The notes under the pieces are model-generated. The model saw only the letters and a program-made list of their open reading frames with translations. It made no database searches and was not told the DNA's origin. DNA of 13,481 nt from JBFHKO01 sp041595355 (GTDB taxonomy: Bacteria > Pseudomonadota > Gammaproteobacteria > Enterobacterales > Aeromonadaceae), in NCBI GenBank assembly GCA_041595355.1, contig JBFHKO010000051.1:1-13481 (forward strand). The letters are read 5' to 3'. This document shows, one piece after another, positions 7,020-13,481 of this stretch; the stretch's first letter is position 1, and the number at the start of each line of letters is the position of its first letter. The position numbers and the translations under genes were made by a program.

Positions 7020-8639
7020 TTACATCATGCCGCCCATGTCCGGAGCCGCCGGGGCATCCTTCTTCGGCAGGTCGGTGACCATGCACTCGGTGGTGATCAT
7101 CAGGCCGGCCACGGAGGCGGCGAACTGCAGTGCAGAGCGGGTCACCTTGGTCGGATCCAGGATGCCCATCTCCAGCATGTCGCCGTACTCTTCGGTGGCG
7201 GCGTTGTAGCCGAAGTTGCCCTGACCTTCGCGCACCCGGTTGGCGACCACGGACGGCTCTTCACCGGCGTTGGCCACGATCTGGCGCAGCGGGGCTTCCA
7301 TGGAGCGCAGGGCCACACGGATACCTACGGTCTGCTCCTCGTTGTCACCCTTGAGGTCGACCAGCTTGGCGGCGGCACGCACCAGCGCCACGCCACCACC
7401 GGCCACCACGCCCTCTTCCACCGCCGCACGGGTGGCGTGCAGGGCATCTTCGACGCGGGCCTTCTTCTCTTTCATTTCCACTTCGGTGGCGGCACCCACC
7501 TTGACCACGGCCACACCGCCGGCCAGCTTGGCCACGCGCTCTTGCAACTTCTCGCGATCGTAGTCGGAGCTGGTCTCTTCGATCTGCTGACGGATCTGGG
7601 CCACACGGGCTTCGATGGCCGCCACTTCACCCATGCCATCGATGATGGTGGTGTTGTCCTTGGTGATGACCACGCGCTTGGCACGACCCAGCTCTTCCAG
7701 GGAGGCCTTTTCCAGCTCCATGCCGATCTCTTCGGAGATGACGGTACCGGCGGTCAGGATGGCGATATCCTGCAGCATCGCCTTGCGACGGTCACCGAAG
7801 CCCGGCGCCTTGACGGCGGCGACCTTGACGATGCCGCGCATGGTGTTGACCACCAGGGTAGCCAGGGCTTCGCCCTCAACGTCTTCGGCCACGATCACCA
7901 GCGGCTTGCCGGCCTTGGCCACGCCTTCCAGCACGCTCAGCATTTCGCGGATGTTGCTGACCTTCTTGTCCACCAGCAGGATGTAGGGATCTTCCAGCTC
8001 GACGGAGGCGGTCTCCGGCTTGATGACGAAGTAGGGAGAGAGGTAGCCGCGGTCAAACTGCATGCCTTCCACCAGATCCAGCTCGTCGTTCAGACCCTGG
8101 CCATCCTCGACGGTGATGACGCCGTCACGACCCACCTTCTCCATCGCCTCGGCGATCAGGTTGCCGACCGTGGTGTCGGAGTTGGCGGAGATGGTACCCA
8201 CCTGGGCGATCGCCTTGGTGTCGGCACAGGGCACGGAGAGCGCCTTCAGCTCTTCCACGGCCGCGACCACGGCCTTGTCGATGCCGCGCTTCAGATCCAT
8301 GGGGTTCATGCCGGCAGCCACGGCCTTCAGGCCTTCGGTGATGATGGCCTGGGCCAGTACGGTGGCAGTGGTGGTACCGTCACCGGCGGCATCGTTGGCC
8401 TGGGAGGCGACTTCCTTCACCATCTGGGCGCCCATGTTCTGGAACTTGTCTTCCAGTTCGATTTCGCGGGCCACGGAGACGCCATCCTTGGTGATGGTGG
8501 GGGCGCCGAAGGACTTGTCCAGTACCACATTGCGGCCTTTCGGGCCCAGGGTGACCTTGACGGCGTCCGCCAGGACGTTCACGCCTTCCAGCATCTTGAC
8601 ACGGGCATCGCTACCAAACTTGACTTCTTTTGCTGCCAT
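7020..8639 (-). CDS. groEL: Chaperonin GroEL (Hsp60)
   Basis: The 60-kDa subunit of the tetradecameric ATP-dependent cytoplasmic folding chamber, capped by GroES. The protein aligns with E. coli GroEL at unchanged numbering: Asp52 (KDGVS), the ATP-binding GDGTTT loop with Asp87, and catalytic Asp398 (VEDAL). The cpn60 signature AAVEEGVVAGGG is at 405-416. It has 539 residues against 548 in E. coli. The shortfall is in the flexible C-terminus, which ends APDMGGMM with one GGM unit instead of the usual run of four. ATG at 8639 has AGGA about 9 nt upstream. It follows groES by 42 bp on the same transcript, driven from the heat-shock promoter upstream of groES. Confidence 0.98.
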   Translation of the reverse strand: MAAKEVKFGSDARVKMLEGVNVLADAVKVTLGPKGRNVVLDKSFGAPTITKDGVSVAREIELEDKFQNMGAQMVKEVASQANDAAGDGTTTATVLAQAIITEGLKAVAAGMNPMDLKRGIDKAVVAAVEELKALSVPCADTKAIAQVGTISANSDTTVGNLIAEAMEKVGRDGVITVEDGQGLNDELDLVEGMQFDRGYLSPYFVIKPETASVELEDPYILLVDKKVSNIREMLSVLEGVAKAGKPLVIVAEDVEGEALATLVVNTMRGIVKVAAVKAPGFGDRRKAMLQDIAILTAGTVISEEIGMELEKASLEELGRAKRVVITKDNTTIIDGMGEVAAIEARVAQIRQQIEETSSDYDREKLQERVAKLAGGVAVVKVGAATEVEMKEKKARVEDALHATRAAVEEGVVAGGGVALVRAAAKLVDLKGDNEEQTVGIRVALRSMEAPLRQIVANAGEEPSVVANRVREGQGNFGYNAATEEYGDMLEMGILDPTKVTRSALQFAASVAGLMITTECMVTDLPKKDAPAAPDMGGMM

Positions 8640-8681
8640 TTTTTTGAGTCCTTTACTGAATTCAACGGATGGAGGAGAACA

Positions 8682-8975
8682 TTAGGCTTCGACGATGGCC
8701 AGGATGTCGGTCTCGGAGAGGATCAGCACCTCTTGACCATCCAGCTTCTCGGTCTTCACGCCATAACCTTCGTTGAAAATGACCTTGTCACCCACTTTGA
8801 CGGCCAGCGGCTTCACGTCGCCGTTGTCCAGGATTCGACCCGTGCCGACGGCCAGAACCTCACCTCGAGTGGATTTCTGGGCTGCGGAGCCAGTGAGCAC
8901 AATGCCGCCTGCAGACTTGGCTTCAACTTCGGTACGCTTGATGATCACACGATCATGCAATGGACGAATTTTCAT
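8682..8975 (-). CDS. groES: Co-chaperonin GroES (Hsp10)
   Basis: A 97-residue subunit of the heptameric lid that closes the GroEL cavity. It starts MKIRPLHDRVIIKR, the standard opening of the family. The mobile loop that contacts GroEL is GGIVLTGSA (about 23-31), and the C-terminus ends ETDILAIVEA. The start at 8975 is chosen because the family begins with this MKIRPLHD sequence and GGAG lies 8 nt upstream (8987-8984). An in-frame ATG at 8990 would add five residues (MGELA) that consist of the translated ribosome binding site, so it is rejected. Expression is predicted from the sigma32-like promoter at 9051-9078. Confidence 0.98.
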   Translation of the reverse strand: MKIRPLHDRVIIKRTEVEAKSAGGIVLTGSAAQKSTRGEVLAVGTGRILDNGDVKPLAVKVGDKVIFNEGYGVKTEKLDGQEVLILSETDILAIVEA

Positions 8976-9011
8976 TGCTAACTCTCCCAATGAGTGTTGG
9001 TTTCTAGATGA

Positions 9012-9026
9012 CGGCCAGCTTGGCCG
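9012..9026. repeat. Inverted repeat in the groES leader
   Basis: CGGCCA (9012-9017) and TGGCCG (9021-9026) form a perfect 6-bp stem around 3 bases, inside the predicted groESL 5' leader about 37 nt before the start codon. No T-tract follows on the minus strand. It might stabilise the mRNA or affect translation; no function is established. Confidence 0.4.
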
Positions 9027-9050
9027 AAACTAAATTTGGATGCCCCACCA

Positions 9051-9078
9051 ATTTGGGGGCGGATTTCTGCCCTTCAAG
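9051..9078 (-). promoter_or_regulatory. Sigma32 heat-shock promoter of groESL
   Basis: On the minus strand, CCCCTTGAA with its CTTGAA core at 9078-9073 is 14 bp from CCCCAAAT (9058-9051). The sigma32 consensus is CTTGAA-N13/14-CCCCATNT, matched at all six -35 and seven of eight -10 positions (counting N). The E. coli groE promoter has nearly the same bases. The predicted leader is about 70 nt. Confidence 0.82.
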
Positions 9079-9142
9079 GGGCAGCCAGAAATTTTTTCGC
9101 CAGATAGCCCGCCCGGATGAAGCGCGCGGCAACGCCGGGCGC

Positions 9143-9622
9143 TCAGTGATCCTTGTCCTTGCGCTCGAACTCGCCATCCACAGTGGTGCCCCCCTTGCGG
9201 GGATGCATCCGCCGCTCGAACGGCGAGCCGTCATCGGCATGGGACGCCGGCCCCTGGGATACGGGCATGTGCAGGCGGCTGTAGCGCAACCAGCGCCGTG
9301 CCAGCCAGCCACGCAGGGCCGGCTGCAGCAGCAGCAGGGCCAGCAGATCGGTGACGAAACCGGGCAAGATCAGCAACATGCCGGCCATGGCCAGCAGCAT
9401 GCCCTGCAGCAGCTCCTGGGCCGGCAGCTCGCCGTCAGCCATGCGCTGCTGCAGACTGAGCAGGTTTTTCAGCCCCTGGCTGCGCACCAGGGAGATCCCC
9501 ACCCCACCGGCCAGCAGCATGAGCAGCAGACAGGCCAGGGCACCGATGGCCGAGCCGACCTTGATGAGAACCCAGATCTCGATGAACACCAGGGCCAGCA
9601 GGCCCAGCAACACTTTTGACAC
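9143..9622 (-). CDS. fxsA: FxsA family inner-membrane protein
   Basis: A small membrane protein of 159 residues (E. coli FxsA 158). FxsA overproduction suppresses F-exclusion of phage T7 in E. coli; its normal role is unknown. Hydrophobic segments at about 2-23, 26-45 and 74-100 are followed by a charged cytoplasmic tail ending KDKDH. The Gly-rich GGVGISLVRSQG stretch after the second segment and the LLILPGFVTDLLALLLL block are typical of the family. Translation starts at GTG (9622-9620) with AGAGG 6 nt upstream. It is divergent from aspA, as in E. coli, and its stop is only about 65 bp from the groESL promoter with no terminator, so read-through into groES is possible. A heat-shock-type promoter is predicted upstream. 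Confidence 0.92.
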   Translation of the reverse strand: MSKVLLGLLALVFIEIWVLIKVGSAIGALACLLLMLLAGGVGISLVRSQGLKNLLSLQQRMADGELPAQELLQGMLLAMAGMLLILPGFVTDLLALLLLQPALRGWLARRWLRYSRLHMPVSQGPASHADDGSPFERRMHPRKGGTTVDGEFERKDKDH

Positions 9623-9640
9623 GACAAACCTCTAGGTGGC

Positions 9641-9688
9641 GGGGCCTGGCCCCTCTGTGTTGGACAGCGATCCCCCGCAGGGGAATCG
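9641..9688. repeat. Two short inverted repeats between fxsA and aspA
   Basis: GGGGCC-T-GGCCCC (9641-9653) is a perfect palindrome with one central base. A second repeat (9668-9688) pairs CGAT with ATCG and CCCC with GGGG around a 3-base loop with one mismatch. Both lie in the predicted fxsA leader and upstream of aspA. They could be regulator sites or leader hairpins; neither matches a CRP or FNR consensus. Confidence 0.4.
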
Positions 9689-9702
9689 CCCGACCGCTAT
9701 CC

Positions 9703-9733
9703 TCTATATGGTTACCACAGCGGCAGATTCAAG
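9703..9733 (-). promoter_or_regulatory. Predicted sigma32 (or sigma70) promoter of fxsA
   Basis: On the minus strand, CCCCCCTTGAA with its CTTGAA core at 9733-9728 is followed after 14 bp by AACCATAT (9713-9706), six of eight to the sigma32 -10 box. The same DNA can be read as a sigma70 promoter: TTGAAT (9732-9727), 18 bp, TATAGA (9708-9703). E. coli fxsA is reported as a sigma32 regulon member, which supports the first reading. Confidence 0.55.
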
Positions 9734-9788
9734 GGGGGCAACCAAAGTTTTCCGGGCGGCGCGCCCCCGAGCCCCACAGGGAGAGACC

Positions 9789-11231
9789 ATGACCACAGCA
9801 CAGGTACGCATCGAAGAGGATCTGCTGGGCAGCAAGGCCATCCCGGCCGAGGCCTACTACGGCATCCACACCCTGCGGGCGGTGGAAAACTTTTGCATCA
9901 GCGAACAGACCGTCGCCGATGTGCCCGACTTCATCCGTGGCATGCTCTACACCAAGAAGGCAGCGGCCCTGGCCAATGGCGAGCTCGGCACCCTGACGCC
10001 GGCCATCGCCCGCCAGATCGTCGCCGCCTGCGATCTGATGCTCGACAGCGGCCGCTGTTTCGATCAGTTCCCGGTCGATCTGTTTCAGGGCGGCGCCGGC
10101 ACCTCCACCAACATGAACATCAACGAGGTGCTGGCCAACCTGGCGTTGGAGCTGATGGGATTGCCCAAGGGACGCTACGACGTCATCCATCCCCACGATC
10201 ACGTCAACAAGTGCCAATCCACCAACGACGCCTACCCCACCGGTTTTCGGGTGGCCCTGCTCGACAGCAGCGACCGGGGATTGCTGGTGCTGCAATCCTT
10301 GATTGATGCCTTCGAAGAGAAGGCCCTGGAATTTGCCGAGGTGCTGAAAATGGGCCGCACCCAGCTGCAGGATGCGGTGCCCATGACCCTGGGTCAGGAG
10401 TTTCATGCCTACGGCGTGACCCTGGGCGAAGAGATCAAGAACATCCACCGCTGCCAGGAGCTGCTGCTGGAGGTGAACCTGGGCGCCACCGCCATCGGCA
10501 CCACCCTGAACAGCCCGCCCGACTACTCGGCCCTGGCGGTGGCCAAGCTGGCACAGGTGACCGGCCGCCCCTTCGTGCAGGCCGAGGATCTCATCGAGGC
10601 CACCTCGGACTGCGGCGCCTATGTCATGCTGCACGGCGCCCTCAAGCGGCTGGCCGTCAAACTGTCGAAGATCTGCAACGATCTGCGCTTGCTGAGTTCG
10701 GGGCCCCGCGCCGGGCTCAACGAGATCAACCTGCCCCAGCTACAGGCGGGCTCCTCCATCATGCCGGCTAAGGTCAATCCGGTGATCCCCGAGGTGGTCA
10801 ACCAGGCCTGCTTCAAGGTGGTAGGTAACGACATCACCATTACCCTGGCCGCCGAGGCCGGCCAGCTGCAGCTCAATGTCATGGAGCCGGTGATCGCCCA
10901 GTGCCTGTTCGAATCGCTGCACCTGCTGGCGAACGCCTGCTGCTCGCTGCGCGACAAGTGCGTGCAGGGCATCACCGCCAACGTGGCCATCTGCGAAGGC
11001 TATGTGTTCAACGCCATCGGCCTGGTCACCCTGCTGGATCCCTTCATCGGTCATCAGGCGGGGGACAAGGTGGGCAAGCTCTGTGCGGCCACTGGCAAGA
11101 GCGTGCGCGAGGTGGTGCTGGAGCTGGGCCTCCTCAGTGCCGAGCAGCTGGATGTCATCTTCGCGCCGGAGAACCTCAGGCGCCCCCACTACCTGGCCCG
11201 GCGCCACGGCGAGGCGGAACCGGATGCCTGA
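9789..11231 (+). CDS. aspA: Aspartate ammonia-lyase (aspartase) AspA
   Basis: A cytoplasmic homotetrameric enzyme that reversibly deaminates L-aspartate to fumarate and ammonia, feeding fumarate respiration and nitrogen supply. The 480-residue protein aligns end to end with E. coli AspA (478). Visible motifs are the GGAGTSTNMNINE loop (101-113), HVNKCQSTNDAYPT (138-151), TSDCGAYV (272-279) and the superfamily signature GSSIMPAKVNP (321-331) with the catalytic serine loop. The start at 9789 is chosen because GGGAGAG lies 5 nt upstream and the sequence then matches the family (RIEEDLLG). The frame is open back to 9636, but that segment reads through the intergenic inverted repeats. In E. coli aspA is followed by dcuA; here a terminator and cutA follow. 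No clear promoter or CRP/FNR box was found upstream. Confidence 0.97.
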   Translation: MTTAQVRIEEDLLGSKAIPAEAYYGIHTLRAVENFCISEQTVADVPDFIRGMLYTKKAAALANGELGTLTPAIARQIVAACDLMLDSGRCFDQFPVDLFQGGAGTSTNMNINEVLANLALELMGLPKGRYDVIHPHDHVNKCQSTNDAYPTGFRVALLDSSDRGLLVLQSLIDAFEEKALEFAEVLKMGRTQLQDAVPMTLGQEFHAYGVTLGEEIKNIHRCQELLLEVNLGATAIGTTLNSPPDYSALAVAKLAQVTGRPFVQAEDLIEATSDCGAYVMLHGALKRLAVKLSKICNDLRLLSSGPRAGLNEINLPQLQAGSSIMPAKVNPVIPEVVNQACFKVVGNDITITLAAEAGQLQLNVMEPVIAQCLFESLHLLANACCSLRDKCVQGITANVAICEGYVFNAIGLVTLLDPFIGHQAGDKVGKLCAATGKSVREVVLELGLLSAEQLDVIFAPENLRRPHYLARRHGEAEPDA

Positions 11232-11283
11232 CCCCGCAGCGCGCCCTCACTGACACGCACCCACTGTCCTGGGCGACCGGCTT

Positions 11284-11308
11284 GCCCGCGCAGCGGCGGG
11301 TGCTTTTT
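11284..11308 (+). terminator. Rho-independent terminator of aspA
   Basis: CCCGC (11285-11289) pairs with GCGGG (11296-11300) around a 6-nt loop, with possible G-U extension, followed by TGC and five Ts (11304-11308). It lies 53 bp after the aspA stop and before the cutA leader, separating aspA from cutA-dsbD. Confidence 0.7.
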
Positions 11309-11371
11309 GATGGCCGCACGGCTATAGTTTCCCCAACGCCACCTTGTTCCGCCCCCCGACGGAGAACCTCC

Positions 11372-11689
11372 ATGTCCCATGCCATCGTCGTGCTTTGTAC
11401 CTGCCCGGATCCGGCGCTGGCCCAGCGGCTGGCCGAGCAGATCATCGGCGAACGGCTGGCCGCCTGCGTCAATCTGCTGCCCGAAATGGGATCCCTCTAC
11501 ATCTGGAACGAACAGATAGAGCAAAGTCGCGAGGTGCAGCTGCTGATCAAGACCCGGGCTGCGCTGTTCGAGCCGCTGCGCGCCTTCATTCGCCGCCATC
11601 ACCCCTATGAGGTACCGGAAATCCTGGCGCTGCCTGTGCAGCAGGGCGATGCCGACTACCTGGGCTGGCTGACCAAGTCTTGCCAATGA
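11372..11689 (+). CDS. cutA: Divalent-cation tolerance protein CutA
   Basis: A small trimeric ferredoxin-like-fold protein of 105 residues (E. coli 112), linked in E. coli to copper and other divalent metal tolerance, though its biochemical function is unsettled. Family landmarks are VVLCTCPD (6-13), ERLAACVNLLP (27-37), SLYIWNEQIEQ (41-51), HHPYEVPEILALPV (76-89) and DYLGWL (95-100). The start at 11372 has GGAG (11361-11364) 7 nt upstream. The frame is open far upstream inside aspA, which is a by-product of high GC. A possible -10 box TATAGT (11323-11328) lies just after the aspA terminator, but without a good -35. The stop TGA overlaps an ATG of the dsbD frame, indicating an operon with dsbD, as in E. 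coli. Confidence 0.95.
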   Translation: MSHAIVVLCTCPDPALAQRLAEQIIGERLAACVNLLPEMGSLYIWNEQIEQSREVQLLIKTRAALFEPLRAFIRRHHPYEVPEILALPVQQGDADYLGWLTKSCQ

Positions 11690-11700
11690 AGGTCCCGCCC

Positions 11701-13443
11701 ATGAGAGCCCTGCTCTGCCTGCTGCTACTGCTCGGCGGCCTGCTTCCATCCTCCCTGTCGGCCCAGACGGATGTGCTGACCGAGCTGGGACTGGCCGCCC
11801 CCCAGCCGCGTTACCTGAAGGCCGAGCAGGCCTTCCGCCTGCAAACCCGCCAACAGGGCGACCGCCTGCAGGTGGACATCCTGATTGCCGAGGGGTACTA
11901 CCTGTATCAGGACAAGCTGCACTGGCAGGCCGAGGGCGCCCGCCTGGGCGAGGTCAGGTTGCCGCCGGCCACCCCTCACGAAGATGCGTTCTTCGGCCAA
12001 ACCCGGGTCTACTATCAGGGGCTGAGCCTGCAGATCCCGCTGCTCGACATCCAGCCCGGCGCCAGCCTGAGCCTCGGTTATCAGGGCTGCACCGAAGGGC
12101 TCTGCTATCCGCCCATGATCGAGCGCATCGCCCTGACGCCAGCGGCGGCCGCACTTGGCGCACCGCTGCCCACCCGGCCCGCGGCCCCCGACGACTCGTC
12201 CCTGAACCAGGCGTTGCAAGGCGGTCTGCTGCCGACGCTGGGGCTTTTTTTGCTGCTGGGGCTGGGGCTGGCACTCACCCCCTGCATGTTTCCCCTCTAC
12301 CCCATTCTCAGCAGCCTGATCCTGGGCCAGGGGGCCTTACCGCTGCGCCGCGCCTTCTGGCTGTCACTGGTATTCGTGCAAGGCATGGCGCTGACCTACA
12401 CTCTGCTGGGACTGCTGGTGGCCTCCGTCGGCCTGGGATTGCAGGCGGCCCTGCAGCAACCCGCCGTACTCATCGGCTTCGGTCTGCTCTATGTCGCACT
12501 GGCCCTGTCGATGTTCGGCCTCTATGAGCTGCGCCTGCCCGCAGCGCTGCAAAGCCGCCTCATCGCGCTCAGCAACCGCCAGCGCAGCGGCTCGACCCTG
12601 GGCGTGGGGCTGATGGGCCTGCTTTCGGGCCTCATCTGCTCGCCCTGCACCACGGCGCCGCTCTCCGGCGCGCTGCTGTTCGTGGCCCAAAGCGGCGATC
12701 GCCTGCTGGGCGCAGCCGCCCTCTATGCCCTGAGCCTGGGGATGGGGGTGCCGTTGCTACTGCTCGGCAGCCTGGGCGGTCGCTGGCTGCCGCGAGCCGG
12801 CGCCTGGATGAGCCGGGTCAAGGTGGTGTTCGGCTTCGTGCTGCTGGCGGTGCCCATCTGGTTGCTGGAGCGGCTGCTGCCCGAAACCTGGATCCGCCTC
12901 GCCTGGGTGATGCTGGCACTGGCACTGGCCGGCTACCTGCTTCGCGCCTGTCTGCCCCGCCATCCGCTGCGACTGGGAGTGCAGGGGCTGGGGCTGCCGG
13001 CCCTTGGCGCCCTGCTCTGGCTGGCTCTGAGCCCGGCCGAACCCGAGCCGCTGCCCTTCACCGCGGTGACCTCCCTGCCCGAACTGCGCCAACAACTGGC
13101 TGACGCTCGCCAGGCCGGCCGCCCCGTGATGCTGGATCTTTATGCCGACTGGTGCGTGGCCTGCAAGCAGTACGAGCGCGATACCTTCAGTCAGGCGAGG
13201 GTACGCGCCGACCTGGCTCCCTTTGTGCTGCTACGCGCCGATGTCACCGCTAACACCCCGGCCAACCGCTCCCTGCTGACGCAACTGCAGGTGCTGGGGC
13301 TGCCGGCGATACTGTTTTTCGATCCCCAGGGGCAGCCGCTGCCCGCTTCACGCCTGGATGGCTTTGTCCCGCCCGAGGCCTTCATTGCCCACCTGAACGG
13401 CATGCCCGACGCCGAGCCCGGCTGCCACGCCCGGCAGTGCTAG
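11701..13443 (+). CDS. dsbD: Thiol:disulfide interchange protein DsbD
   Basis: A transmembrane electron carrier that takes electrons from cytoplasmic thioredoxin to periplasmic DsbC/DsbG and cytochrome c maturation. With the ATG at 11701 it has 580 residues. A signal peptide (about 1-21) precedes the periplasmic alpha domain with Cys130 and Cys135 (GC-TEGL-CYPP). The membrane beta domain (about 177-445, eight helices) has Cys195 (LTPCMFP) and Cys316 (ICSPCTTAP). The thioredoxin-like gamma domain carries Cys485-Val-Ala-Cys488 in YADWCVACK. All six catalytic cysteines are present. ATG 11701 is preferred because GAAGG (11688-11692) lies 8 nt upstream. ATG 11686, which overlaps the cutA stop as ATGA, is the alternative and adds MKVPP. 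The C-terminus has an extra short tail ending GCHARQC, with two more cysteines. Confidence 0.95.
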   Translation: MRALLCLLLLLGGLLPSSLSAQTDVLTELGLAAPQPRYLKAEQAFRLQTRQQGDRLQVDILIAEGYYLYQDKLHWQAEGARLGEVRLPPATPHEDAFFGQTRVYYQGLSLQIPLLDIQPGASLSLGYQGCTEGLCYPPMIERIALTPAAAALGAPLPTRPAAPDDSSLNQALQGGLLPTLGLFLLLGLGLALTPCMFPLYPILSSLILGQGALPLRRAFWLSLVFVQGMALTYTLLGLLVASVGLGLQAALQQPAVLIGFGLLYVALALSMFGLYELRLPAALQSRLIALSNRQRSGSTLGVGLMGLLSGLICSPCTTAPLSGALLFVAQSGDRLLGAAALYALSLGMGVPLLLLGSLGGRWLPRAGAWMSRVKVVFGFVLLAVPIWLLERLLPETWIRLAWVMLALALAGYLLRACLPRHPLRLGVQGLGLPALGALLWLALSPAEPEPLPFTAVTSLPELRQQLADARQAGRPVMLDLYADWCVACKQYERDTFSQARVRADLAPFVLLRADVTANTPANRSLLTQLQVLGLPAILFFDPQGQPLPASRLDGFVPPEAFIAHLNGMPDAEPGCHARQC

Positions 13444-13444
13444 C

Positions 13445-13462
13445 AGCGGGCGCTCCCGTTTT
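13445..13462 (+). terminator. Short rho-independent terminator after dsbD
   Basis: CGGG (13447-13450) pairs with CCCG (13455-13458) over a 4-nt loop, extendable by a G-U and an A-U pair, and runs directly into four Ts. It begins immediately after the dsbD stop codon. The stem is short, so its efficiency is uncertain. The last 19 bases of the window show nothing else. Confidence 0.5.
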
Positions 13463-13481
13463 ATCATTCCCAAAGGCACAA

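Noticed and set aside
7437..8981. 514-codon open frame on the plus strand opposite groEL and groES
   Set aside because: It is the antisense of two strongly conserved genes, spans their intergenic gap, and has a His/Asp/Gly-rich composition expected from complementing GC-biased codons. No recognisable domain is present.
9641..9688. CRP or FNR site controlling aspA
   Set aside because: E. coli aspA is CRP- and FNR-controlled, but no TGTGA-N6-TCACA or TTGAT-N4-ATCAA match is visible. The inverted repeats here are GC-rich and different.
1..13481. A mobile element, CRISPR array, defence island or wholly new multi-gene system
   Set aside because: No transposase, integrase, att-like direct repeats, spaced repeats or unfamiliar gene clusters are present. 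All twelve genes fall into known families with conserved gene order.

Overview
The window is a GC-rich stretch of gammaproteobacterial chromosome. The closest fit is the order Aeromonadales (an Aeromonas/Oceanimonas/Zobellella-like bacterium). That guess rests on codon use, on the E. coli-like gene order around groESL, and on NorR/NorV/NorW being nearly residue-for-residue alignable with the enterobacterial proteins; the genus cannot be fixed by eye. Twelve protein genes fill almost everything. No gap exceeds about 175 bp, and I see no tRNA, rRNA, CRISPR array, insertion sequence or phage gene.

Region 1 (1-1840, +): a secreted DUF1007 protein and a NicO/RcnA-type nickel/cobalt membrane transporter, 4 bp apart, form a small metal-transport operon behind a sigma70-like promoter. 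The transporter gene converges on norR with only 21 bp between the stop codons.

Region 2 (1862-6878): a nitric-oxide detoxification locus. norR (-) is divergent from norV-norW (+). The 173-bp divergent region is clearly AT-richer than its surroundings and holds three GT-N7-AC NorR operators, a sigma54 promoter with exact GG-N10-GC spacing facing norV, and a sigma70-like promoter for norR that overlaps two operators. NorR should sense NO at its non-haem iron and activate sigma54 RNA polymerase. NorV (flavo-diiron-rubredoxin) reduces NO to N2O with electrons from NADH passed on by NorW. A class I SAM-dependent methyltransferase gene follows norW after 30 bp with no strong terminator between, and looks like a third, unexplained operon member.

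Region 3 (6941-9622, -): fxsA, then groES-groEL. Both fxsA and groES have sigma32-like heat-shock promoters with the same 14-bp spacing, and a strong hairpin with a U-tract ends the groESL transcript.

Region 4 (9789-13443, +): aspA (aspartase), its terminator, then cutA and dsbD, which are closely coupled and end in a short terminator. The order and orientation groEL-groES-fxsA / aspA-cutA-dsbD is that of E. coli, but yjeH (between fxsA and groES) and dcuA (between aspA and cutA) are absent.

Overall this is a conserved housekeeping and stress-response region rather than an undescribed system. The points most worth a second look are the methyltransferase attached to norVW, the operator/promoter architecture of the nor locus, the paired heat-shock promoters, the missing dcuA, and the shortened GroEL tail.
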